A stretch of DNA of 64,000 bases from Rhodococcus wratislaviensis (GTDB lineage: Bacteria; Actinomycetota; Actinomycetes; Mycobacteriales; Mycobacteriaceae). The stretch spans positions 1 through 64,000 of the forward strand of contig NZ_UAUI01000004.1 in NCBI RefSeq assembly GCF_900455735.1, read 5' to 3'. The notes beneath the pieces are model-generated. The model had not been told where the DNA came from and searched no databases. It saw nothing but the letters and a program-made list of their open reading frames with translations. This document shows positions 37,160 to 47,567 of the stretch, one piece after another. The position numbers and the translations under genes were made by a program. How positions within the stretch are numbered: the first letter of the stretch is position 1; the number at the start of each line of letters is the position of its first letter.

Positions 37160-38332
37160 ATGACCGAAACACCCTCGACAACGCCGCGCAGTGGCGGTGA
37201 CCCACCCCGGTCCGGGTGGCATCCGCTACGTCGCACACTGAGCGTGATCGGTCGCACAGCGAGCAAGGCTTGGGACGATTCGATCTTCGGAAAGGCGGCC
37301 ACGGCGGCGTTCTGGCAGACGCTGTCGCTGCCCCCGCTCCTGCTAGGGCTCCTCGGGATGCTCGGCTATGTCGGCGGGTGGTTCGGACCCGACACCGTCG
37401 ACATCATCCAGTCGAAGATCATCAACTTCAGCGGGACGGTGTTCAGCGACAGCGTCGTCGAACAGATCATCCGCCCGACGGTCGGCGACGTACTCGAACG
37501 CGGGCGTCCCGAGATCGTGTCACTGAGCTTTCTGCTGTCCCTGTGGGCCGGGTCGTCCGCCATCTCCACGTTCGTGGACTCGATCGTCGAGGCCCACGGT
37601 CAGCAGGAGGCGCGGCACCCCGTGTGGCAGCGCGTGTTCGCGTTGCTGCTCTACGTGATGTTCCTGATCCTCGCCGTGTTCACCCTGCCGCTGGTCGCGC
37701 TGGGGCCGACACTCGTCGGCAGGGTGCTCCCGGAGGCCTGGCGCACGATCGGGACCGAGATCGTCGACACGTTCTACTACCCCGGCGTGGGACTGCTGCT
37801 CATCGTCGGCCTGACGACGCTCTACAAGGTGGCGCTCCCCCGGTCGCTGCCCTGGCACCGACTCCTCGGCGGCGCGCTCGTCGCGGGGATCTTCTTCCTC
37901 GGCGCGAGCACCTGCCTGCGCCGCTACCTCTCCTGGGTGGCCGGAACCGGGTACACGTACGGGGCGCTGGCCACGCCGATCGCGTTCCTGCTGTTCACGT
38001 TCTTCCTCGGTTTCGCGGTGGTGCTCGGCGCCGAGTTCAACGCCACCGTCCAGGAGTTCTGGCCCGCCCGTGCGACCCGCATCGACCAGATGCGGGATTG
38101 GATCGCCGCGCAGGCCGAGAGTTCGCCGTCGACGGGTCCGGTGACCAGCCTCACTCGTCGTATCGCCACCGGTCCGATCAAGGTCGTCGGCGACCGAGCC
38201 CGCCCGGATGCGGCCGAACCGGTGTCCGGGAACGACGACGAGCCCGACGGCCCGGTACGAGAATCTCCCGAGCCACCGGGTGTGCGACGAGCGCCGGCGA
38301 AGCCTCAGTCGCCCTTGCGCAATCCTTCGTAG
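37160..38332 (+). CDS. YihY/BrkB-family membrane protein
   Basis: 390 residues. Six membrane segments (for example LSLPPLLLGLLGMLGYVGGW and VFALLLYVMFLILAVFTLPLVAL) carry the family features AGSSAISTFVDSIVEAHG and YLSWVAGTGYTYGALATPIAFLLFTF. The C-terminal ~80 residues are hydrophilic and disordered. It is the Rv2707-type member of the family once misnamed ribonuclease BN; the transport or envelope role is unproven. Its last 28 bases overlap the convergent DUF3039 gene. Confidence 0.9.
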   Translation: MTETPSTTPRSGGDPPRSGWHPLRRTLSVIGRTASKAWDDSIFGKAATAAFWQTLSLPPLLLGLLGMLGYVGGWFGPDTVDIIQSKIINFSGTVFSDSVVEQIIRPTVGDVLERGRPEIVSLSFLLSLWAGSSAISTFVDSIVEAHGQQEARHPVWQRVFALLLYVMFLILAVFTLPLVALGPTLVGRVLPEAWRTIGTEIVDTFYYPGVGLLLIVGLTTLYKVALPRSLPWHRLLGGALVAGIFFLGASTCLRRYLSWVAGTGYTYGALATPIAFLLFTFFLGFAVVLGAEFNATVQEFWPARATRIDQMRDWIAAQAESSPSTGPVTSLTRRIATGPIKVVGDRARPDAAEPVSGNDDEPDGPVRESPEPPGVRRAPAKPQSPLRNPS

Positions 38333-38541
38333 ATCTTCTTGCAGTCAGGGCAGACCGGCGATCCCGGCTTCGCGGACTTCGTCACCGGAAACACCTCGCC
38401 GCACAACGCGACGACGTGAGTGCCCATGACGGCGCTCTCCGCGATCTTGTTCTTCTTGACGTAGTGGAAGAACTTGGGAGTGTCGTCATCGGTCGACTCG
38501 TCGGTGGTGACGTCGGGCCGTTCCTTGGTTTGAGTGCTCAC
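38305..38541 (-). CDS. DUF3039 small zinc-binding protein
   Basis: 78 residues. An acidic N-terminus is followed by FHYVKKNKIAESAVMGTHVVALCGEVF and C-P-D-C-KKIYEGL; His and three Cys could bind zinc. It is the Rv2708c-type actinobacterial family, with no known function. Its 3' end overlaps the BrkB gene by 28 bases on the opposite strand. Confidence 0.88.
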   Translation of the reverse strand: MSTQTKERPDVTTDESTDDDTPKFFHYVKKNKIAESAVMGTHVVALCGEVFPVTKSAKPGSPVCPDCKKIYEGLRKGD

Positions 38542-38618
38542 CCCTCAATAATGCCGCAACCGGCCGACGATCCCACCCCCTGTGTGCATTTCCCGCCTGA
38601 CAGTGGAACAGTGGAGAC

Positions 38619-38978
38619 ATGGCACGAAGTGCAGGGTTCGGCGGGTCTCACGACGCCGGCTCACCGAGCAATCCGGTTCTCATCACCGAGGCAGCGCAAT
38701 CCATCGAGGATCAACACCGCGCCCGGGTCCGCAAGTACCTGCTCATCATGTCCTTCCGGTTCCCCGCGCTGATCTTCGCGGCGGTGGCGTACGGCATCTG
38801 GGAGAACCCGTGGATCTCGATGGCGATTATCGGTGTGTCGATCCCGCTGCCGTGGATCGCGGTCCTCATCGCCAACGACCGGCCGCCGCGCACCAAGGAC
38901 GAGCCCAGCCGGTACGACCACCGCGAGTCGCCGTCCACGGCCCTGCCCGCGCCGCCACACCACACGATCGAGGGCTGA
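38619..38978 (+). CDS. DUF3099 membrane protein
   Basis: 119 residues. A soluble start PVLITEAAQSIEDQHRARVRKYLL leads into two membrane helices (~42-62 and ~65-85, with the loop GIWENPW) and a polar tail. This is the Rv2709-type DUF3099 family, of unknown function. It is divergent from DUF3039 and 30 bases upstream of the methyltransferase gene, so the latter may be co-transcribed. Confidence 0.88.
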   Translation: MARSAGFGGSHDAGSPSNPVLITEAAQSIEDQHRARVRKYLLIMSFRFPALIFAAVAYGIWENPWISMAIIGVSIPLPWIAVLIANDRPPRTKDEPSRYDHRESPSTALPAPPHHTIEG

Positions 38979-39008
38979 CGCAGTCGGGCGTGCTGCAACA
39001 ATGCACGA

Positions 39009-40487
39009 GTGAACCGTGACGAGCTGCTGTCGATCTGCCCCTCTCTGCGTGAGGCCCTCCGCCGCAACCGGTACGACACGGACACTCTGCTCGATGCGCT
39101 GGGCCCCGAGGTCCATGCGGCGTTGAGCCGCAACGAGCCGGTCCCGGTGCGCCGGGCCAGCGCCGGCTGCGGCGAACTCGGCACCCTGATCCGCCTGTTC
39201 CTTCTCACCGACGACTGTCCCGTCGGTGAGGTGGCCGCGGCGCTGTCCCCGCTTCCGGTCGAGGACGCCGTCGCGGCCGGCCTACTCGAATCCGACGGCG
39301 ACGCGGTCCGGGCAGCCCTCGACCTCCGTCCGATGGACATCGGCGGTGGCAACCGCTGGGTGCTCTCCGACCTCGACGGCGCACTCCGCCCCCGCGAGAC
39401 CCCCGTCGACCACGTCATCGGCGTCGGGCACGCGTCGCTGTCGCTGTTGCAGGCCACCCCGACCGCGCCGGTCGGGACACTGCTCGACGTCGGGACCGGT
39501 TGCGGAATCCAGGCCCTGCACGGCGCGTCCTACGCCGGCTCGGTCACGGCCACGGACCTGAACGTCCGTGCCGTCGATCTGGCGGCCGTCACGGCGGCGC
39601 TCAACGAGGAAGAGGTGGAACTGCTCGCCGGGTCGTGGTTCGAGCCGGTCGAGGGCCGGACGTTCGATCAGGTCGTGGCCAATCCGCCGTTCGTCGTCAG
39701 CCGCGCCCGGGTGGGTCACACCTACCGCGACTCCGGACTCGACCTCGACGGCGCGAGTGAGCTGATGATCTCCCAGGTGGCCGACTACCTCGCGCCCGGC
39801 GGGACGGCGGCGCTGCTGGCGTCCTGGATCCACGTCGAGGGCGAGGACTGGCGCGCCCGGGTGGCGTCCTGGCTTCCCGCCCACGGGATCGACGCGTGGG
39901 TGGTGCAGCGGGACGTCGCGGACCCGGCCCTGTACGTCGGCACCTGGATGCGGGACGGCGGCCTCGACACCCGGGACCCGTCCACCGCGACGATCGCCGG
40001 GGACTGGCTGGATCACCTCGCGAGCGCGAACGTCGAGGGGGTCGGCTTCGGGTTCGTCTACCTGCGCCGGACCGACGCACCCACCGATCTGATGGCGGAG
40101 GATCTCACCCACGGCTTCACCGACCCCTTGGGCGCGGAGGCGCTCGCGTACTTCGAGCGGGTGGCGTGGCTGCGCGAGCACGACGTGCTCACCGCGCGTT
40201 TCCGCGTCGAGGAGAGCACCGCCCTGGAGCGGGTGTTCCTGCCCGGCGAGGAGGGGTGGACCCAGGTGGTCGCCCGGTTGCACCGGGGGAACGGCCCGGC
40301 GTGGCAGCACGAGGTCGACGATCTCGTCGCCTCGCTCGTCGCGGGCATGCGCGGCGACGGCCTCGTGCTGGGCGAATTGATCGAGCTCCTCGCCGCCGCC
40401 CACGGCGTCGACGCCGAGGAACTCGCGCAGTCGGCGGTGCCGCTCGTGCACGCCCTCGTCCGGCACGGCCTCGTGCTTCCCGCGTAG
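39009..40487 (+). CDS. Class I SAM-dependent methyltransferase with N-terminal adaptor domain
   Basis: 492 residues from GTG. Residues ~1-130 are an all-helical/winged-type N-domain ([20 protein letters not shown]). The methylase has [16 protein letters not shown] (motif I, ~158) and [11 protein letters not shown] (motif IV, N-P-P-F, ~226), the signature of enzymes that methylate N atoms of Gln, Asn or bases (PrmC/RsmC/HemK type). A further ~200-residue C-domain is present. The substrate is unknown. Confidence 0.87.
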   Translation: MNRDELLSICPSLREALRRNRYDTDTLLDALGPEVHAALSRNEPVPVRRASAGCGELGTLIRLFLLTDDCPVGEVAAALSPLPVEDAVAAGLLESDGDAVRAALDLRPMDIGGGNRWVLSDLDGALRPRETPVDHVIGVGHASLSLLQATPTAPVGTLLDVGTGCGIQALHGASYAGSVTATDLNVRAVDLAAVTAALNEEEVELLAGSWFEPVEGRTFDQVVANPPFVVSRARVGHTYRDSGLDLDGASELMISQVADYLAPGGTAALLASWIHVEGEDWRARVASWLPAHGIDAWVVQRDVADPALYVGTWMRDGGLDTRDPSTATIAGDWLDHLASANVEGVGFGFVYLRRTDAPTDLMAEDLTHGFTDPLGAEALAYFERVAWLREHDVLTARFRVEESTALERVFLPGEEGWTQVVARLHRGNGPAWQHEVDDLVASLVAGMRGDGLVLGELIELLAAAHGVDAEELAQSAVPLVHALVRHGLVLPA

Positions 40488-40590
40488 CCGCCGGGTTCCC
40501 GATCCGTCCCCCTTATACGTGTTCTCAGCAACTTCTCAGGACCGAATCGAGGAACCCGCAGGTCACAGCCTCCTCGCAAATTACCGGCCG

Positions 40591-40617
40591 GGAACTTTCC
40601 CAGGCCTTCGGCGCGTT
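40591..40617 (+). promoter_or_regulatory. ECF-sigma-type promoter of sigB
   Basis: GGAAC (40591-40595), 18 bases, then CGTT (40614-40617), matching the GGAAC-N18-20-GTT pattern used by mycobacterial SigE, SigH and SigL. It is 36 bases before the sigB start, which has a GAGGAGG site. Mycobacterial sigB is known to be driven by such promoters. Confidence 0.75.
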
Positions 40618-40653
40618 GATCCATATGAGACACCACCGATGAGGAGGCAAGTC

Positions 40654-41625
<972 letters not shown>

Positions 41626-41648
41626 CGAGAGTCTCCCACCGGAATCAG

Positions 41649-41683
41649 CGCCGGTGCCGGGTCGTACGCGACCGGCACCGGCG
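41649..41683. terminator. Terminator between sigB and patA
   Basis: A 12-bp stem, CGCCGGTGCCGG/CCGGCACCGGCG, extended by inner GTCG/CGAC pairing with one bulge. The stop codons of sigB and the convergent acyltransferase gene flank it. Confidence 0.8.
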
Positions 41684-41710
41684 TTGCGCTGTCTGCGGGC
41701 CTCTGATCGA

Positions 41711-44473
41711 TCAGCGCAGGCGGCGGGGGCCGAGGTCGGCGACGCTGGGCTCGGGGCCGATCCGCACGCGCGAATCGGTGATCTGGGCGCCTTCGGCGGA
41801 GGCGAGCACGGGTTCGCAGGCCAGTTCCCGTACCTCTGGGAGGTCGTCGGCGAGCGCGGAGATCCGCTGCACGAGGTCGACGAGAGCCGATTTGTTCACC
41901 GGTACGGCGCTGCGGTAGCCGGACAGCAGCGGCGCGGCCTTCGGTGCGTCGATCAGTTCCGCGGCGGCATCCTCGGTGAGGGGCAGCACCCGGTAGGCGC
42001 GGTCGCCGAGGAGGTCGGAGATCACGCCGGCGAGTCCGAACGAGATGAGCGAACCGAACGACGGGTCGTCCTGCACACCCACCACACAACCGATTCCCTT
42101 GGTGGCCATTCGCTGCACGTGGAGTAGCGGTTCACCGGACGCGGCGGCGAGGTCGCGGTAGGCCCAGCGGACCGAATCGGGCCCGACCAGATCGAGGCGG
42201 ACGCCACCGAGGTCCGGCCGGTGCCGCCACTGCTCCCCCGTCGCCTTCACCGCGACCGGGTATCCCAATTCCTCGGCGGCCTGCACGGCCTCGTCTTCGG
42301 TGGTGGCGGAACGGAATTCCACGACGTTCACGCCGTAGCACGCGAGGAGCTGCGATGCCTCGAAGTCCGACAGCCACCGTCCCGCCGACGTCGAGAGCCA
42401 GCCGTCGACCATCGTCTTCGCCCGCTCCGGATCGATCCCGTTGGGGCGCACAACTTTCGAGGACGGTTTACTCTTCCACGCCGAGTACCGCCAGGCACGG
42501 GCCAGTGCCAGCGCCGCGCGTTCCGGACCGGGATAGGAGGGAACCGAACCGCGCGTCGGGTGCCCGTCCTCACCTCGGACCGCCAGGACGTCGGGCACAC
42601 CCTCCGCCGCGAGGAACGTCGTGAGGACGGGTTTGTCGGCTTCACGCACCGCCTCCCGCAGCGCCTGGGCATAGGGTTCGACGGGAACGGCGACCGGTGG
42701 AACGAACACGGCGATCACCGAATCGACGTCGAAGGACGTGAGCGCCGTCCGCACGGCCGCCGCGAACTCCTCGGGACCGGCCTGCGGACCGAGGTCCACG
42801 GGGTCGCCGACCTGCAGACCCTCACTGCGGGCCGCGTCCGCGGCGAGCACACCGAGCGCGGTGGAGTTTCCGACCACGGCGAGCCGGGGGCCCGCGGGCA
42901 GCGGCTGATACCCGAACAGCAGCGCACAGTCGAACAACTGAGAGATCGACCCGACCTGCACCACACCGGCCTGCTCGAAGAGGGCGCGGACGATCGAATC
43001 GTCCATCTCGCCGCCGCTGGCCGCCAACGCGGGCGGGACGGCATGCCGGCCGCTCTTGACCGCGACGATCGGCTTGTTCCGCGCCACCCGGCGTGCGATT
43101 CGCGAAAACTTGCGGGGATTACCGAAACTCTCCAGGTACAGCAGCACCACCTCGGTGGCCGGATCGGAATCCCAGTACTGCAGGAGGTCGTTGCCGGAGA
43201 CGTCGGCGCGGTTTCCCGCGGAGACGAAGGCGGACAATCCGATTCGGCTCCGCGCGGCCTCGTCGAGGATGGCGATGCCGAGTGCGCCGGACTGGCAGAA
43301 GAATCCGACGTTGCCGGGGCTCGGCAGCACCGGCGCGAGGGTGGCGTTCAACGAGACCTCGCTGTCGTTGTTGGCCACGCCGAGCGCGTTGGGACCGATC
43401 AGCCGCATCCCGTGCGCGCGGGCGGCGTGGACGAGGCGACGTTCGGACTGCCGTCCGTCCATCCCGGTTTCACTGAATCCCGAAGACACGACGACGAGGG
43501 CCTTGACCCCCTTGTCCAGGCAGTCGTCGAGGACGGCGTTGATCGATTCGGCGGGTACCGCGACGACGGCGAGATCCACCTCGTCGGGGATGTCGCGGAC
43601 GGTCGGGTACGCCCGAACACCGTGAACCGAACGGTGCTCGGCGTTGACCGGATACACCGGGCCCGTGAATCCCGCCCGCAGCAGGTTGGTCAGCACGGCG
43701 TTGCCGACCTTTGCCCGATCGGTGGACGCACCGATCACCGCGACCGACCGCGGACTGAGGACGTTGCGCATGCTGCGCGCCTCGGCGGCCCGCTCGCGGG
43801 AATTGCGCACGGACACCATCGCTTCGGTGGGGTCGATCGCGAATTCGAGCTTGAGCACTCCGCCCTCGAAACTGCGGCTCACCTGATATCCCGCTTCACG
43901 GAACACCGTCACCATGTTCCGGTTCTCCGCGAGGACCTCGGCGACGAACATCGTCAGGCCGTTCTCGGCGGCCGCCGCGGCCAGGTGTTCGAGGAGAATC
44001 GGCCCGAGTCCGCGGCCCTGATGCGCGTCGGCGACGACGAACGCCACCTCCGCGGACTTGCCGTCCCCCTCGCCGATGAGCCGCTCGTACCGGCCGACGG
44101 CGATGATCTCGTCCCCGAGCAGCACCACGAACGCCACCCGGTCATGGTGATCGACGGTGGTGAAATGAACGATGTCCCGTTGCGACATGGTCGGGTAGGG
44201 GCCGAAATACCGCAGATAACGGGTGCGCTCGGAGAGCTTCGAGTGGAACGCGACGAGTTTGTCCGCGTCCTCGGGCACGATCGGTCGCAACGCCACCGCT
44301 CCGCCGTCCGCCGCCAGCACATCGGCGACCCAGTGCCGCGGGTAGTCGTGCGCGGTGTCGGGTTTCGCTTTCGCCTCTGTCGTGACCGACGATTCGGTGC
44401 CGCTCGACGATTCGGTGCCGCCCGACGAGTCGATGCCGTCGGTGGTCTCACTGCCGTCCGTCGGCTCAGTCAC
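41711..44473 (-). CDS. Protein lysine acyltransferase: N-terminal GNAT fused to ADP-forming acyl-CoA synthetase-like domain
   Basis: 920 residues. After a Ser/Thr/Glu-rich ~40-residue leader, the GNAT domain occupies ~60-210 (VADAHQGRGLGPILLEHL binds acyl-CoA). It is followed by the CoA-binding and ligase-CoA domains (~230-690: SVAVIGASTDRAKVGNAVLTNLL and ALVVVSSGFSETG) and an ATP-grasp part (~690-915). Salmonella Pat has the GNAT at the C-terminus; the order here is that of Streptomyces PatA. Such enzymes acetylate lysines of acyl-CoA synthetases. Its start overlaps the acuC stop by eight bases. Confidence 0.9.
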   Translation of the reverse strand: MTEPTDGSETTDGIDSSGGTESSSGTESSVTTEAKAKPDTAHDYPRHWVADVLAADGGAVALRPIVPEDADKLVAFHSKLSERTRYLRYFGPYPTMSQRDIVHFTTVDHHDRVAFVVLLGDEIIAVGRYERLIGEGDGKSAEVAFVVADAHQGRGLGPILLEHLAAAAAENGLTMFVAEVLAENRNMVTVFREAGYQVSRSFEGGVLKLEFAIDPTEAMVSVRNSRERAAEARSMRNVLSPRSVAVIGASTDRAKVGNAVLTNLLRAGFTGPVYPVNAEHRSVHGVRAYPTVRDIPDEVDLAVVAVPAESINAVLDDCLDKGVKALVVVSSGFSETGMDGRQSERRLVHAARAHGMRLIGPNALGVANNDSEVSLNATLAPVLPSPGNVGFFCQSGALGIAILDEAARSRIGLSAFVSAGNRADVSGNDLLQYWDSDPATEVVLLYLESFGNPRKFSRIARRVARNKPIVAVKSGRHAVPPALAASGGEMDDSIVRALFEQAGVVQVGSISQLFDCALLFGYQPLPAGPRLAVVGNSTALGVLAADAARSEGLQVGDPVDLGPQAGPEEFAAAVRTALTSFDVDSVIAVFVPPVAVPVEPYAQALREAVREADKPVLTTFLAAEGVPDVLAVRGEDGHPTRGSVPSYPGPERAALALARAWRYSAWKSKPSSKVVRPNGIDPERAKTMVDGWLSTSAGRWLSDFEASQLLACYGVNVVEFRSATTEDEAVQAAEELGYPVAVKATGEQWRHRPDLGGVRLDLVGPDSVRWAYRDLAAASGEPLLHVQRMATKGIGCVVGVQDDPSFGSLISFGLAGVISDLLGDRAYRVLPLTEDAAAELIDAPKAAPLLSGYRSAVPVNKSALVDLVQRISALADDLPEVRELACEPVLASAEGAQITDSRVRIGPEPSVADLGPRRLR

Positions 44474-45737
44474 GGGGATCCTCCGGGTCGAGTCCGAGTA
44501 GTGGGAAGCACGCGCGGCGAGTGGCGATGACGGCCGAGTCGATCCGTGTCAGGGCGCGGTCGACCGACGGGATCCCGGTTTCCGGTGTGCCACCGGGACC
44601 GTCCCAGGGCCGGTAGTCGACCTCGCCGCCGTCGCCCATCGTGTCCGGCAGGTCGACGCTGGGCGCGAGCGCGTGTGCCCGCTCCTGCCAGCCCTCGGGT
44701 ACGGCACGGCCCGTGTCGATCTCGCGGTCGAGCGCTGCGGCGATGAGGTGGGTCCACGCGCGGGGCACCACACGGACGAGGCCGTAGCCGCCGCCGCCGA
44801 CGGCGAGCCAGCGTCCTTCGGAGTAGCGGTCGGCGAGGTCGCGCATCGCGAGGAACGCGGCCCGCTGGCCGTCGACCGTGAGCGCGAGGTCGGCCAGCGG
44901 GTCCTCGCGGTGGCTGTCGACACCGCACTGGCTGATCACGATCTGGGGCCGGAACGCCGCGAGGGCGCCCGGAACGACGGCGTGGAAACCACGCAGCCAC
45001 AACGCATCGACGGTGCCGGGCAGCACGGGGAGGTTGACGGCGGTGCCCTCCCCCGATCCCTCACCGACCTCGCTCGACCACCCCGTGTTGGGCCAGAGCG
45101 TCGCCGGATGCTGGTGGAGCGAGATCGTCAGGACCCGTGGGTCGTGCGCGAACGCGTGCTGGACTCCGTCACCGTGGTGCGCGTCGACGTCGATGTAGGC
45201 GATCCGGTCGAAACCGTGGTCCAGCAGCCAGGAGATCGCAATGGCGACATCGTTGTACACACAGAAGCCGGAGGCCCAGTCGGGCATCGCGTGATGCATG
45301 CCGCCGCCGATGCTCACGGCGCGACGGGTGCGTCCTGCGGCGATCTCCTGCGCCGCGGCGAGGGAACCGCCCGCGAGGATGGCGCTCGCCTCGTGCATCT
45401 GGGGGAAGACGGGATTGTCCTCGGTGCCGAGCCCGTGCGGGGCGTCCGCCCCGAGCACACCCGACGTCGCCGAGTGCCCGGCCTGTTTGACTGCTTCGAC
45501 GTACGCGGGAGTGTGGATCCGCAACAGGTCTGCGTCCGAGGCGGCGTCGGGCCGCAACAGTTCGACCCCCTCCAGAGTCCCGAGGCTGCGGGCGAGCGAC
45601 ATGGTCAGGTCGAGCCGGGTGGGGTTCATCGGGTGGTCCGCACTCCACCGATAACTGAGATAGTCCGGACTCCACACGACTGCACGGTGCGATACCAGTG
45701 CAGCCGAATCCTCCCCGGAACTGAACGACGCGGTCAT
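44466..45737 (-). CDS. acuC: AcuC-type zinc-dependent deacetylase (histone-deacetylase family)
   Basis: 423 residues. Class I HDAC-fold residues are in place: the His pair GGGMHH148-149, zinc ligands in YIDVD185-A-H187-H, a further Asp in SQCGVDSH, and the late GGGGYG loop with its neighbouring aromatic. AcuC proteins remove acetyl groups from lysines of acetyl-CoA synthetase. The gene overlaps and precedes the PatA-type acyltransferase gene, so writer and eraser are made from one message. It is divergent from ideR, with start codons 134 bases apart. Confidence 0.92.
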   Translation of the reverse strand: MTASFSSGEDSAALVSHRAVVWSPDYLSYRWSADHPMNPTRLDLTMSLARSLGTLEGVELLRPDAASDADLLRIHTPAYVEAVKQAGHSATSGVLGADAPHGLGTEDNPVFPQMHEASAILAGGSLAAAQEIAAGRTRRAVSIGGGMHHAMPDWASGFCVYNDVAIAISWLLDHGFDRIAYIDVDAHHGDGVQHAFAHDPRVLTISLHQHPATLWPNTGWSSEVGEGSGEGTAVNLPVLPGTVDALWLRGFHAVVPGALAAFRPQIVISQCGVDSHREDPLADLALTVDGQRAAFLAMRDLADRYSEGRWLAVGGGGYGLVRVVPRAWTHLIAAALDREIDTGRAVPEGWQERAHALAPSVDLPDTMGDGGEVDYRPWDGPGGTPETGIPSVDRALTRIDSAVIATRRACFPLLGLDPEDPRD

Positions 45738-45871
45738 GAACTCACGCTACTGGTCCCCCGCGGAGGGTGCGAGCAGACCCCGGCACGACCGGCACCGACG
45801 CGCTGCGGGGACGGACGGCGCCGGTGGCGGGCAATCACCGGTAGAATCAACCGAGACGAAGGGGTGTGAGT

Positions 45872-46564
45872 GTGAAGGATCTGGTCGACACCACGGAGAT
45901 GTACCTCCGGACGATCTATGACTTGGAAGAAGAGGGCGTCGTCCCACTTCGAGCACGTATTGCCGAACGACTCGAGCAGAGCGGTCCGACGGTCAGCCAG
46001 ACCGTTGCCCGGATGGAGCGTGACGGTCTCCTCCTGGTCGCCGGTGACCGCCACCTGGAACTGACGGAGAAGGGCCGCGAACTCGCGGTGTCGGTGATGC
46101 GGAAGCACCGCCTTGCCGAGCGACTGCTGGTCGACGTCATCGGCCTCAAGTGGGAAGAGGTTCATGCGGAGGCGTGCCGATGGGAGCACGTCATGAGCGA
46201 GGAAGTCGAGCGGCGCCTCGTGGAGGTGCTCAACAACCCCACTACTTCGCCGTACGGCAACCCGATTCCGGGGCTCGCGCTGCTCGGGCTGGACCGCCCG
46301 GTCGACGCCCCCGAGACGCTCATCCGGCTCACGGACGTGCCGCCCGGCAAGCCGACCGCTGTCGTCGTCCGACGTCTCGCCGAGCACGTGCAGTCGGATC
46401 CGGACGTCATCGGGCAGCTGCGTGAGGCGGGCGTCGTTCCGGACGCGCGCGTCACTGTCGAGACCAAGCCCGGTTCGGTCACGATCACGGTGCCCGGCCA
46501 CAGCGGGTTCGATCTGTCCGAGGAGATGGCGCACGCCGTCCAGGTGAAGCAGGTTCAGGGATAG
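45872..46564 (+). CDS. ideR: Iron-dependent repressor of the DtxR family
   Basis: 230 residues from the GTG at 45872, chosen over the GTG at 45866 because GAAGGGG lies seven bases upstream and the length equals that of mycobacterial IdeR. The N-terminal HTH (RIAERLEQSGPTVSQTVARMERDGL) precedes the metal-binding dimer domain (MRKHRLAERLLVDVIG and EACRWEHVMSEEVE with its Cys, Glu and His ligands; Met10 also). A C-terminal SH3-like domain follows. With Fe2+ it binds iron boxes to repress siderophore genes; one such box is at 8957 in this window. A TAGAAT -10-like hexamer is at 45842. Confidence 0.96.
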   Translation: MKDLVDTTEMYLRTIYDLEEEGVVPLRARIAERLEQSGPTVSQTVARMERDGLLLVAGDRHLELTEKGRELAVSVMRKHRLAERLLVDVIGLKWEEVHAEACRWEHVMSEEVERRLVEVLNNPTTSPYGNPIPGLALLGLDRPVDAPETLIRLTDVPPGKPTAVVVRRLAEHVQSDPDVIGQLREAGVVPDARVTVETKPGSVTITVPGHSGFDLSEEMAHAVQVKQVQG

Positions 46565-46567
46565 TCG

Positions 46568-47560
46568 ATGAAACTTCTGGTCACCGGCGGCGCCGGCTAT
46601 GTCGGCAGCGTCTGCAGCACGGTCCTGCTCGAACGCGGACACGAGGTCGTCATCATCGACGACCTGTCCACGGGTAACGCCGACGCGGTGCCGCTCGGTG
46701 CCGAGTTCGTCGAGGGCGACGTCGCGGAGGTGGTGTCGGACGTGCTCGGCACGAGCGGCACACCCCGCTTCGACGGCGTCCTGCACTTCGCGGCGCAGTC
46801 GCTCGTCGGCGAGTCCGTCCAGTTCCCGGAGAAGTACTGGCGCGGCAACGTCGTCACCACGCTCGAACTTCTGGAGGCCATGCGCCATTCGGGGACGCGG
46901 AAACTCGTGTTCTCCTCGACCGCCGCGACATACGGCGAGCCCGAGCACTCGCCGATCACGGAGGCCGATCCGACCCGTCCCACCAATCCGTACGGGGCGA
47001 CGAAACTCGCGATCGACCATGCCATCACGTCGTACTCGGTGGCTCATTCGCTCGCGGCGACCAGCCTGCGGTACTTCAACGTCGCGGGAGCGTACAAATC
47101 GGCGGGCGAGAACCGGGTCGTCGAAACGCATTTGATTCCTCTCGTGCTCCAAGTGGCGCTCGGTCAGCGGGAGAAGATCTCGATCTTCGGAACCGACTGG
47201 CCGACTCCGGACGGAACGGCGATCCGCGACTACATCCATGTGCTCGACCTCGCCGAGGCGCACGTGCTGGCACTGGAGTCGTCGATCGAGGGCAGGCACC
47301 GCATCTACAATCTCGGCAGCGGTGCGGGTTTCAGTGTGCGCGAAGTCATCTCCGCGTGTGCGCGGGTCACCGGGCTGCCCATCGCGGTCGAGGACGCACC
47401 GCGCCGGGCGGGCGATCCCGCCGTCCTCGTGGCATCGAGTGATCGGGCGATCGCGGATCTCGGGTGGCGGCCGGAGCACACCGACCTCGACGAGATCGTC
47501 GCCGACGCCTGGGCCTACCTGCAGGAACTGGGCGACCGGTCGCACGCGGCACGCCGGTGA
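46568..47560 (+). CDS. galE: UDP-glucose 4-epimerase
   Basis: 330 residues of the extended short-chain dehydrogenase family. NAD is bound by [10 protein letters not shown] (6-15), the catalytic Ser/Thr lie in FSSTAATYG, and the Tyr-x3-Lys is [12 protein letters not shown]. The substrate segment RYFNVAGA and the C-terminal [14 protein letters not shown] agree with GalE. It interconverts UDP-glucose and UDP-galactose, supplying galactose for the arabinogalactan wall. It starts three bases after ideR and is presumably co-transcribed. Confidence 0.94.
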   Translation: MKLLVTGGAGYVGSVCSTVLLERGHEVVIIDDLSTGNADAVPLGAEFVEGDVAEVVSDVLGTSGTPRFDGVLHFAAQSLVGESVQFPEKYWRGNVVTTLELLEAMRHSGTRKLVFSSTAATYGEPEHSPITEADPTRPTNPYGATKLAIDHAITSYSVAHSLAATSLRYFNVAGAYKSAGENRVVETHLIPLVLQVALGQREKISIFGTDWPTPDGTAIRDYIHVLDLAEAHVLALESSIEGRHRIYNLGSGAGFSVREVISACARVTGLPIAVEDAPRRAGDPAVLVASSDRAIADLGWRPEHTDLDEIVADAWAYLQELGDRSHAARR

Positions 47561-47567
47561 CGCCGGC

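Noticed and set aside
36944..37222. 93-codon upstream extension of the helicase gene
   Set aside because: It covers the divergent promoter region, and the GTG at 36943 has a good ribosome site.
42221..44530. 769-codon open frame on the plus strand opposite the PatA-type gene
   Set aside because: It is a mirror frame of a well-supported 920-residue protein; its translation is rich in Arg, Gly and His and shows no domain. Long antisense frames are expected at this GC content.
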